From: an uncultured Butyrivibrio sp.
GTDB taxonomy: Bacteria; Bacillota; Clostridia; Lachnospirales; Lachnospiraceae
Assembly: GCA_946623755.1 (NCBI GenBank)
Contig: CAMORK010000018.1
Location: 1 to 39,675, forward strand
DNA: 39,675 nt
Direction: 5' to 3'
The translations under genes were made by a program, and so were the position numbers. The notes under the pieces were generated by a model. That model saw nothing but the letters and a program-made list of their open reading frames with translations, had not been told where the DNA came from and did no database searches. Of this stretch, positions 9,505-16,557 are shown piece after piece (position 1 is the stretch's first letter; each line of letters starts with the position of its first letter).

Positions 9505-10602
9505 TTAATCAACATATAAATTCCAGAATTCTTCGAGGCACAGACCGTTTTCCTTGATCACACCGGCAGCATCGACACCGACATATCTGAAGTGCCATGG
9601 CTCGTATTCTATGCTTGTGATCTCCTCTTTGCCTGAAGGGTATCGCAGGATAAATCCGTACTGCGCACTGTTGTCTGCAAGCCATTTACCTGCGGCAGTA
9701 TCCCCAAAGCCCTCATCCAGAGATGAATAGCCGTCAGTTATTATATCGACAGCAAGGCCAATCTGATGCTCAGATGATCCGGGAACGGTTACAGCCTGAG
9801 ATGCCAGATTATAGGCGTCCATATAGGACATTCCACCGCCCATATAGCGGTCAACCTTATTTCCAAAAAGCATGGTCTGTCTGTCTATATCTCTGTATGG
9901 TGAGCAAACAATAAGGTTTACACCTTCAGCTCTTGCAGCCTTGAGCATATCAAGAAGAGGCGAAATAACCCTCTCATCGCACTTCATACTGCCACTGATG
10001 GTTCCGAGTTCAAATTCATAATCGTCGGGAATCGGGTGCTGTTTATTAACAAGCACCAGCTTCCAGTCATCACTGCTAAAGGAGACTTCATCCGCTCCCT
10101 GTGATAAAAGAGCTCTGGACTCCTCAGTACTTACATCGACAGATATATCTGAATCGAGAATCTCAGAAACAGAAACCATGTTCTCAATCTCAGCCGCATC
10201 CGGGTTCACAACCTCGCTGGCCTCCTGAAGCACTTCCGTATCCACATCCCTTGCAGTAATAAGCTCGGCATCGGACTCTGCAACTTCCTCTTCGGAAAGA
10301 ACTTCCTGCACATCTTCTGTTCTTTCAATATCTCCTGAATTAGCAGCAAAACTGATATTCAAGGACATAGCAGGATAAGAAAAGCTGCTGCTTGAAATAA
10401 AGAAAAGAATTATACAGGCCAAACAAGTAAACCTTTTGGCATTTCTGTAGAAATAGAACAAAAAGTTATAGACTGTAATAGCGACCATGGCATAAGCAAT
10501 TCCCAAAAAGGAAAACGCTTTATGCTTTCTATTGAATTTTGTGACCTTGGAGATTACCTTGTTTCTGAAGGTAAGCTTCATTTCCAGGTTACTGGCATTC
10601 AT
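9505..10602 (-). CDS. D-alanyl-D-alanine carboxypeptidase, M15B (VanY-like), membrane anchored
   Basis: The 365-residue protein has two hydrophobic segments near the N-terminus (about 32-50 and 58-76). A strongly acidic, Glu/Asp/Ser-rich linker (about 88-165) follows, then a VanY-type zinc peptidase domain (about 180-365). Zinc and catalytic residues are visible: His279 and Asp286 in SEHQIGLAVD, and Glu334 and His337 in EPWHFRYVG. The family trims the terminal D-Ala of peptidoglycan stem peptides outside the membrane. No vancomycin-resistance genes are nearby, so a housekeeping wall role is likelier than resistance. The start at 10602 has GAGGGG upstream; an in-frame ATG seven codons on is possible. 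Confidence 0.9.
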   Translation of the reverse strand: MNASNLEMKLTFRNKVISKVTKFNRKHKAFSFLGIAYAMVAITVYNFLFYFYRNAKRFTCLACIILFFISSSSFSYPAMSLNISFAANSGDIERTEDVQEVLSEEEVAESDAELITARDVDTEVLQEASEVVNPDAAEIENMVSVSEILDSDISVDVSTEESRALLSQGADEVSFSSDDWKLVLVNKQHPIPDDYEFELGTISGSMKCDERVISPLLDMLKAARAEGVNLIVCSPYRDIDRQTMLFGNKVDRYMGGGMSYMDAYNLASQAVTVPGSSEHQIGLAVDIITDGYSSLDEGFGDTAAGKWLADNSAQYGFILRYPSGKEEITSIEYEPWHFRYVGVDAAGVIKENGLCLEEFWNLYVD

Positions 10603-10632
10603 ATCGGAAATATCCCCTCTTATTCCGGATAT
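10601..10632 (-). promoter_or_regulatory. hairpin enclosing the vanY ribosome binding site
   Basis: On the minus strand ATATCCGGAA pairs with TTCCGATAT (one bulged base). The loop contains the GAGGGG ribosome binding site, and the 3' arm ends in the first bases of the ATG. This is a short, AT-rich stem; regulatory use is only a possibility. Confidence 0.25.
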
Positions 10633-10662
10633 TTATTGCAAAATATAAAAAACTACCATACA

Positions 10663-10668
10663 ATTATA
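10663..10668 (-). promoter_or_regulatory. possible -10 box for vanY-tgt
   Basis: A perfect TATAAT on the minus strand about 60 bases upstream of vanY, in the divergent vanY/aroC gap. The -35 at the right distance (GTGAAT, 10691-10686) is poor. A TATACT at 10715-10720 on the plus strand could serve aroC, also without a good -35. Confidence 0.35.
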
Positions 10669-10757
10669 TAACTAATTCACACAAAATTCACTATTTTTAG
10701 CGTAAAAAGTCATTTATACTCAGTCTAACAATCTAAATTTCATAAAAAGGAGAGCTT

Positions 10758-11867
10758 ATGTCAGGATCAATAACTGGTAAAAACATAAGGATTTCTACCT
10801 GGGGTGAATCCCACGGAAAGGCTCTGGGATGCGTTATTGACGGTTTTCCCGCAGGCCTTGATATCACTGAAGAGGACATTCAGAAATTCCTGGACAGAAG
10901 AAAACCGGGAACATCTTCTGCCACCACTTCCCGCAAGGAAGATGATCTTGTGGAAATTCTTTCCGGAGTATTTGAAGGCAAGACCACAGGTACACCTATA
11001 TCTCTTTTGGTAAAAAACACTTCCCAGCGCTCAGCAGATTACAAAGAGATTGCCTCCTACTATCGCCCGGGGCATGCTGACTACGGTTATGACCAGAAAT
11101 ATGGATTCAGGGACTATCGCGGCGGCGGACGCTCCTCCGGAAGAGAAACCATCGGCAGAGTCGCAGCGGGAGCAATCTGCAGCAAGCTCCTTGAGATAAT
11201 GGATGTCAAGGTATGTGCATACACAAGATCCATCGGCGATGTAGAGATTGATTACGACAAATTTGATGAATCCGTAAGGCTTAATACACCTACCGCCATG
11301 CCCGATGCTGATGCAGACAAAAGAGCTATGGAACTCATAGAAAAAGCCCGCGAGGAAAAAGATTCCCTCGGAGGAGTTGTCGAATGCAGGATCACAGGTG
11401 TACCTGCCGGCGTAGGCGAGCCTGTTTTTGATAAACTCGATGCTCTCCTTTCACAGGCCATCATGAGCATCGGTGCTGTTAAAGCAGTAGAAATCGGTGA
11501 TGGCATAAACGCTTCCGGAATAAAGGGTTCCGAAAACAACGATGCTTTTGAAAACAACGGATCTCACATCACCAAAAAGACAAATCACAGCGGCGGAATC
11601 CTCGGTGGAATATCGGATGGCAGTGACATCGTTGTGAGGGCATATTTTAAGCCAACCCCAAGCATAGCATCCACACAGGAAACCATCAACAATAATGGTG
11701 AAAATATTACAGTAAATATCAAAGGCAGACACGATCCTGTTGTTGTGCCCAGAGCCGTAGTTGTTGTTGAGAGCATGTGCGCTCTTACGATTCTGGATCT
11801 TATGATCTCCAATATCACAGCCACCGTAGACCCGATAATCAGCTTCTATAAAAACAAACAAAAGTAA
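10758..11867 (+). CDS. aroC: chorismate synthase
   Basis: FMN-dependent 1,4-elimination of phosphate from EPSP to give chorismate, the last shikimate step. The 369-residue length is normal. Diagnostic segments are STWGESHGKALG near the N-terminus, GHADYGYDQKYGFRDYRGG followed by GRSSGRET, and the late GRHDPVVVPRAVVVVE. AAGGAGAG precedes the ATG. It is the only complete plus-strand gene of the window, divergent from vanY and convergent with the lactonase gene, and stands alone. No other shikimate genes are adjacent. Confidence 0.97.
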   Translation: MSGSITGKNIRISTWGESHGKALGCVIDGFPAGLDITEEDIQKFLDRRKPGTSSATTSRKEDDLVEILSGVFEGKTTGTPISLLVKNTSQRSADYKEIASYYRPGHADYGYDQKYGFRDYRGGGRSSGRETIGRVAAGAICSKLLEIMDVKVCAYTRSIGDVEIDYDKFDESVRLNTPTAMPDADADKRAMELIEKAREEKDSLGGVVECRITGVPAGVGEPVFDKLDALLSQAIMSIGAVKAVEIGDGINASGIKGSENNDAFENNGSHITKKTNHSGGILGGISDGSDIVVRAYFKPTPSIASTQETINNNGENITVNIKGRHDPVVVPRAVVVVESMCALTILDLMISNITATVDPIISFYKNKQK

Positions 11868-11871
11868 GCTT

Positions 11872-11908
11872 AAAAAGAGGGCAGTCACAACCGACTACCC
11901 TCTTTTTT
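11872..11908. terminator. bidirectional Rho-independent terminator between aroC and the lactonase gene
   Basis: An AAAAAGAGGG...CCCTCTTTTT stem extended inward by AGTC/GACT, with a small loop. An A-run on the left and a T-run on the right make it usable from both sides. It begins 5 bases after the aroC stop and ends 5 bases from the stop of the opposing gene. Confidence 0.9.
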
Positions 11909-11913
11909 ATGTC

Positions 11914-12981
11914 TTATTTGCCGCTTAGTTTGTGGAATACGATACAGTTTGGTCTTGATACAGTAAGCTCAGGTCCGTTCATAACCATTGTTCCCTTGTC
12001 CATATCCACTGTAAAGAAAGTAAGTGTATCCGACTCATGGTTAAGTGATACAAGATGCTTGTTGTCAGGGAAAAGAGCTGCATCCTTGGGATACTCTCCC
12101 GCTACAGGAAGCTGTATCTTCTTGGTCAGAAGACCTGTCTCCTTGTCAACCTTGTAAACTATTGCGTTGTTCTCGCCTGCTGTTGAACTTACAAGATAAT
12201 TGTAATCCTCCGAGAACGAAAGAGCACTGCATGCAACGCCGATTGAGTCTGCTTCATCGGAATTTATTACTTCCTGAATCTTGTTAAATTCAGGCATTCC
12301 GTTCTCTTCATGATACTCATAAACATCTATCGCGCACTTCTGCTCAAGGCATACATAGAGGAACTTCCCGTCCTTGGAGAACTGCATATGTCTGGGTGAT
12401 GACTCCTGATCGCAGTGTATTACATCAACCTCTTTGATCTTGCCGGTTTCATGGTTGAGTGAATAAATATTGACTCTGTCCATTCCAAGATCAGCAGCAA
12501 GCAGATACTTGTTATCCTTGGAAACCTTGATGCACTGAACGTGAGGTACGTGATTACGTCCTGCTGCAGTACCAAGACCTTTATGATATCTCTCATCAGT
12601 GATCTCACCGATGCTTCCATCATCGTTAAGTCTCAAGATTGTCACCTTGCCATCATGATAGCCGGCAGTAACAAGAAAATCGTCATTCTGGTCCTCATTG
12701 AGGTAACAGCCACGCATTCCGTTGATGGACGCTTCATTGAGGAACTCAAGACTTCCGTCCTCAAGAATATGGTAAGCTTCTACTCCGTCATCTGTGATCG
12801 AATACAAAGTTTTGCCGGAGTGAGATATTCCGATATATGAAGAATTGGTGATCTCAACCTTCTGTTTCTCGGTCATACGTCCATTCTTAAGATCTACATC
12901 ATAAATTCTGATTCCGTATTTGGTGCCAAGTCCTGATGTATAGCTTGACACATAGGCTACATACTTATCTTTTGCTGCCAC
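11914..12981 (-). CDS. seven-bladed beta-propeller lactonase family protein (6-phosphogluconolactonase YbhE type)
   Basis: 355 residues of repeated propeller blades, beginning KYVAYVSSYTSG and with the family segment RNHVPHVQCIKVSKDNKYLLAADLG broken into blade-like units throughout. Members include the YbhE/Pgl lactonase that hydrolyses 6-phosphogluconolactone. Many relatives are uncharacterised, so the substrate is uncertain. A GTG start at 12981 is preferred because AGGAGG lies seven bases upstream; the ATG at 13002 lies upstream of that site. It is a single-gene unit with a promoter upstream and the shared terminator downstream. No oxidative pentose-phosphate genes are adjacent. Confidence 0.8.
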   Translation of the reverse strand: MAAKDKYVAYVSSYTSGLGTKYGIRIYDVDLKNGRMTEKQKVEITNSSYIGISHSGKTLYSITDDGVEAYHILEDGSLEFLNEASINGMRGCYLNEDQNDDFLVTAGYHDGKVTILRLNDDGSIGEITDERYHKGLGTAAGRNHVPHVQCIKVSKDNKYLLAADLGMDRVNIYSLNHETGKIKEVDVIHCDQESSPRHMQFSKDGKFLYVCLEQKCAIDVYEYHEENGMPEFNKIQEVINSDEADSIGVACSALSFSEDYNYLVSSTAGENNAIVYKVDKETGLLTKKIQLPVAGEYPKDAALFPDNKHLVSLNHESDTLTFFTVDMDKGTMVMNGPELTVSRPNCIVFHKLSGK

Positions 12982-13019
12982 CGTGGTGCCTCCTAAAAGC
13001 ATGATTTGAAAAAGCTTTA

Positions 13020-13048
13020 TTTATCACATTCTATCACAACTATCGCAA
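13020..13048 (-). promoter_or_regulatory. promoter for the lactonase gene
   Basis: Minus strand TTGCGA (13048-13043), 17-base spacer, GATAAA (13025-13020). It lies directly downstream of the terminator of the preceding unit and about 40 bases before the GTG start. Confidence 0.45.
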
Positions 13049-13056
13049 ATAAAAAA

Positions 13057-13078
13057 GGTCGCTGGGCAAAGAGCGACC
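13057..13078 (-). terminator. Rho-independent terminator of the proA unit
   Basis: A GGTCGCT / AGCGACC stem with an 8-base loop, followed on the minus strand by TTTTTT. It lies 9 bases behind the S66 peptidase stop and ends the unit proA-aldolase-peptidase. Confidence 0.9.
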
Positions 13079-13087
13079 TCAAATTTA

Positions 13088-14149
13088 TCAGATATATTCG
13101 ATATTAAGATTTTCAGTATCTGCACATACCTTTGCTTCTGCGCCCATAACAATCGGAAGCATGGGGTCGATGTGCCCTATCTCTGCGTCCATGATAATGT
13201 CTTTTCCAAGGGGCTTAAGAATGTCCGTCACAGCATTGTACTGATTCACTCCCATCATGTCCTGCTTCCATGAGGCGCAGGGTCTTCCGATGATAAATCC
13301 CTCTGCAGTGTCAAACCATCCTGCCTCTCTGAGATTCCAAAGGCTCCTTCGTATGGACATGGGGTTTAAGTCGCAGGCTTCAATTACCCATATGATACCG
13401 GAGTTTTCCTGTATAAAATCCTTCATGCGATCAAATCTTGTCCCGCAGATATTTACAAGAATATCAAGGCATCCGCCAAGGAGCATTCCCTTCATTTCCA
13501 CCTGCTTATTGGTTCTGACAAACCTGCCGTCATTACTCCCAAAGATCACAAGCTCTCTGTCTGCATTATAAGCATAGGGCGCGCGAAGATACTCATCGGT
13601 ATATACTTCCGGTGCCGGGCCTTCAAGGTCCGGATCCACAAAACGCCTGTATCCGTCAAAAGAGCTTTTTGTTCCCTCTAAGAGCGCGAAGGAGTCATGC
13701 TCTGTCTCTTCCCATTTCTTGGCATATCCGTTGATGCAAGGGCCGTAAATTCCCTGGACTCCTGTTATTGTAACAAGAGGAAAAATAAAGTTTGTGTTGT
13801 CTGAATATCCGATGAACCACTTGGGCTTATAGTTTCTTAGCTCGTAAAAATCCATATTGCTGATAGTCTCGCACATGAGCTCTCCGCCACCGGCTGAGAT
13901 GATGGCGTCTATGTCATCTCTCTTATAGAAATCCATCAGCTCTTTTCCCGTAACCTCAGGGTCAGTACTTATGCCAAGACCATCACACTTAAAGGTAGTC
14001 TCTCCTGCGATCAGTTTATAGCCTCGCCTTTCAATATTCTCTTTTGAAATGGGGTACATCAGGCTGTAAGGCTCAGTGGCAGGGCCAAAGGAAGGCGCCG
14101 TTACACCTATAGTATCCCCGGCTTTTATATATTCAGGTCTTTTTATCAT
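13088..14149 (-). CDS. S66 family LD-carboxypeptidase / MccF-like serine peptidase
   Basis: The 353-residue protein opens with RPEYIKAGDTIGVTAPSFGP. The nucleophile elbow is GYSDNT (Ser116), with IEACD and AEIGHIDPMLPI supplying the Glu and His expected of the S66 triad. The family holds cytoplasmic LD-carboxypeptidases of murein recycling and MccF-type enzymes that cleave microcin C-like nucleotide-peptide conjugates. The extended form with a long insert (about 145-200) leans to the MccF-like side, but this is inference. The ATG at 14149 is chosen because AAAGGAT overlaps the stop codon of the aldolase gene immediately upstream. No microcin genes are nearby. Confidence 0.8.
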   Translation of the reverse strand: MIKRPEYIKAGDTIGVTAPSFGPATEPYSLMYPISKENIERRGYKLIAGETTFKCDGLGISTDPEVTGKELMDFYKRDDIDAIISAGGGELMCETISNMDFYELRNYKPKWFIGYSDNTNFIFPLVTITGVQGIYGPCINGYAKKWEETEHDSFALLEGTKSSFDGYRRFVDPDLEGPAPEVYTDEYLRAPYAYNADRELVIFGSNDGRFVRTNKQVEMKGMLLGGCLDILVNICGTRFDRMKDFIQENSGIIWVIEACDLNPMSIRRSLWNLREAGWFDTAEGFIIGRPCASWKQDMMGVNQYNAVTDILKPLGKDIIMDAEIGHIDPMLPIVMGAEAKVCADTENLNIEYI

Positions 14150-14153
14150 ATGC

Positions 14154-15242
14154 TTATCCTTTTTTATTGAGATCGGCAAGCTTTGAATATGACTTGCGGT
14201 AATGTCTGTTCATCTTGATGCAATCAAAAAGTGATAAATAGCGGCCCTCTCCGTTTCTCATAACTGCTATATACGCAATGCAGCCCTTGTCAAGGACCAT
14301 TGCTACTGCTTCAGCATCATCCTCTGTTAAGCCAAAGCAGTATGCGCCGTCATTCGGAGCAAATACCACATTGACATTCTTCTTTATATTGTGATAGATC
14401 TCATCCTCATTGCTTGAAATCTTGACACCAGCGCCTATAAGCTGTGCAAAATCATCAAGAAGCGGCTTCATATGATTGGCTCTTCTCGAAACCATCAGAG
14501 CAGCCTCTGACTTATTGTGCAATATAAAATTCACGTCTTTTCTCTTGCCATAAATCTGCTCATGAATGCGCTTTACTCTCTCCGGTGTGTCAGCATTTTC
14601 ATAAACAATGTCATCTCCCTCTCTGTGGGAGTTATAGCCATACTCTACGCCGTGGGTCATGTCCATCTTACAGACATCGATCAGGAAGTCGTTGCAGGCT
14701 GACTCCATCATTTCCGCCTGGTAAACAGCTTCGTTTGAGTTGATTCCAAGGCAGAGAGTACCGTGATTAGCCATGATAATCCCATTGGCATCTGAGTATT
14801 TCCTCAGAGTTCTGCCTACGTTTTCTGCAAGCTTGTCAGTTCCGGGCATTGCATAAGGAGCAACGGGAATTGTTACATCATCATCGTTGTAATATGAAAA
14901 CACTTTTTTTATGCCAAGAGTTCCGGCGCAGGTGGCAAATACCTGATGTGTATGGACAATGAAATTACAGTCCCTGCGGATCCTGTATGCCATAGCATGT
15001 ACTTTCATTTCGCTTGAAGGCTTATACTCTCCTTCATAAGAAAGATCGTTTATGTTGACTATGACGATCATCTCCGGGGTAAGATCCTCATATTTGATAC
15101 CGCTGGGGGTAATAAGCATGTGGTCATCATCCACTCTGCTGCTGATATTGCCCCAGGTCCGTACCAGAAGTCCGATTTCATGGAGATCTCTGGATATTCT
15201 TATAATATGTTTTTTAGCATCCAAAAGTTCATTCTGATTCAT
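14154..15242 (-). CDS. class II aldolase/adducin-like protein with a degenerate second copy
   Basis: The N-terminal half (about 5-200) is a class II aldolase fold, with catalytic-type Glu78 (SSEMK) and zinc ligands His97, His99 (HTHQ) and His160 (ANHGTLCLG). The C-terminal half (about 225-345) resembles the same fold again, with NFILHNKSEAALMVS and DGAYCFGLTEDDAEA. There, the positions matching the zinc histidines are Asn or Asp, so this copy looks non-catalytic. At 362 residues it is well above the roughly 200-260 of single-domain aldolases. Substrate unknown; sugar-phosphate aldolases and dehydratases belong to this family. It is packed two bases behind proA and five before the S66 peptidase, so all three are probably translated together. 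Confidence 0.75.
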   Translation of the reverse strand: MNQNELLDAKKHIIRISRDLHEIGLLVRTWGNISSRVDDDHMLITPSGIKYEDLTPEMIVIVNINDLSYEGEYKPSSEMKVHAMAYRIRRDCNFIVHTHQVFATCAGTLGIKKVFSYYNDDDVTIPVAPYAMPGTDKLAENVGRTLRKYSDANGIIMANHGTLCLGINSNEAVYQAEMMESACNDFLIDVCKMDMTHGVEYGYNSHREGDDIVYENADTPERVKRIHEQIYGKRKDVNFILHNKSEAALMVSRRANHMKPLLDDFAQLIGAGVKISSNEDEIYHNIKKNVNVVFAPNDGAYCFGLTEDDAEAVAMVLDKGCIAYIAVMRNGEGRYLSLFDCIKMNRHYRKSYSKLADLNKKG

Positions 15243-15244
15243 GA

Positions 15245-16489
15245 TTATCCTCTGATCTGCCCCTCTCCTGTTATCTCATATTTGTAGGAGGTGAGTTCTT
15301 TAAGACCCATAGGTCCTCTTGCATGAAGTTTCTGAGTGCTGATACCGATCTCAGCCCCAAGCCCGAACTCAAATCCATCAGTAAATCTTGTTGAAACATT
15401 GACATATACACAGGCTGCATCAACCCTGTCAAGAAATCTCTGCGCAGTCTCTTTGTTCTCAGTCACGATACATTCCGAATGACCGGTGTTGTATTTATTG
15501 ATGTGGGCAATAGCTTCATCCACGTTTTTTACTGTCTTAACAGAAATAATGTAATCGAGATACTCTTTTCCGAAATCCTCTTCTGTTGCCACGACCGCAC
15601 CTTCAATATAGCCCCTGCTTTCATCATCTGCACGGACTTCTACCTTGTGCTCTTTCATCGCTTTGGAAAAGAGAGGAAGAAATGTATCTTTGATATCCTC
15701 ATGAACGACCAGTGATTCTGCAGCATTGCAGACACCGATCCTCTGGGTCTTGGCATTTATTATAATAGGAATGGCTTTGTTTAAGTCAGCATCCTTATCA
15801 ACATAGATATGACAATTTCCTGTTCCCGTCTCAATTACAGGGATATTGGAATTCTCCGTGACAGCTCTGATAAGACCTGCACTGCCTCTGGGGATCAGCA
15901 CATCTACATACTGCTTCATGGTCATGAACTGCTTTGTAACTTCTCTGTCCGTATCTTCAATAAGCTGTATTGCTTCCGGAGTCACGCCGCTCTCTTCCAG
16001 CGCCTTTTTGATAGCAGCGGTTATCGCTATATTGCTGTGGATGCAGTCACTTCCGCCCTTAAGGATAACAGCATTTCCTGACTTAAAGGTAAGTGCAAAG
16101 GCATCAGGAGTCACATTTGGACGTGATTCGTAAATGATTCCCACTACCCCCATAGGAACCCTTATCTTTCTGATCTTCATTCCGTTAGGACGAGTAAACT
16201 CCTCCATGACTTCACCGATGGGATCCGGAAGATCCGCCACCTGCCTAAGTCCCTCGGCAATAGCTTCAATCCTCTGCTCATTCAAAGTCAGCCTGTCTAT
16301 CATCCCCGGATGCATACCGTTTATTTTTGCATTCTCAAGGTCTATCCCATTGGCCCTGATGATCTCGTTTGAGCTTTCAAGAATCTTGTCTGCCACCTTC
16401 CTTAGAGCATCATTCTTGGTCTCAGTCGAAAGGTTCTGGACCTCATACTTGGCCTCAAAAGCATTTTTGCATATTTCTGTAAGTGTCAT
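15245..16489 (-). CDS. proA: gamma-glutamyl phosphate reductase (glutamate-5-semialdehyde dehydrogenase)
   Basis: NADPH-dependent reduction of gamma-glutamyl phosphate, the second step of proline synthesis. The start at 16489 (GGGAGGAG seven bases upstream) gives 414 residues, the usual ProA length; a further upstream start would add a basic tail without a site. The catalytic Cys254 lies in QRIGVCNAAESL. RVPMGVVGIIYESRPNVT and the C-terminal ARGPMGLKELTSYKY are typical. proB is not in the window. It follows the hybrid kinase gene in the same direction with a 68-base gap and no clear terminator. Confidence 0.96.
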   Translation of the reverse strand: MTLTEICKNAFEAKYEVQNLSTETKNDALRKVADKILESSNEIIRANGIDLENAKINGMHPGMIDRLTLNEQRIEAIAEGLRQVADLPDPIGEVMEEFTRPNGMKIRKIRVPMGVVGIIYESRPNVTPDAFALTFKSGNAVILKGGSDCIHSNIAITAAIKKALEESGVTPEAIQLIEDTDREVTKQFMTMKQYVDVLIPRGSAGLIRAVTENSNIPVIETGTGNCHIYVDKDADLNKAIPIIINAKTQRIGVCNAAESLVVHEDIKDTFLPLFSKAMKEHKVEVRADDESRGYIEGAVVATEEDFGKEYLDYIISVKTVKNVDEAIAHINKYNTGHSECIVTENKETAQRFLDRVDAACVYVNVSTRFTDGFEFGLGAEIGISTQKLHARGPMGLKELTSYKYEITGEGQIRG

Positions 16490-16501
16490 TTTACGACTCC
16501 T

Positions 16502-16543
16502 CCCAATAAAACCAGATGTTTTGATTATCACATAATATTTGGG
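16502..16543 (-). promoter_or_regulatory. possible folded leader of proA
   Basis: On the minus strand CCCAA pairs with TTGGG. This encloses two small stems (ATTAT-gtg-ATAAT and AAAAC-atctg-GTTTT), a three-way-junction arrangement whose closing helix runs into the GGGAGGAG of proA. The stems are only 5 bp and AT-rich, so chance is a serious alternative. Confidence 0.25.
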
Positions 16544-16557
16544 AAAAGTCTATTATC

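Noticed and set aside
9505-10602. Vancomycin-resistance locus suggested by the VanY-like peptidase
   Set aside because: No vanHAX-type ligase, dehydrogenase or VanRS pair nearby. The gene is cotranscribed with tgt, and M15B peptidases are common in non-resistant species.
11252-11888. Long open frames opposite aroC
   Set aside because: They lie antisense to a fully conserved aroC, lack ribosome binding sites, and their residue makeup mirrors the aroC codons.
13088-14149. Microcin C self-immunity cassette around the S66 peptidase
   Set aside because: No MccB-type adenylyltransferase, transporter or small precursor gene is seen in the surrounding 5 kb; only the immunity-like family resemblance remains.
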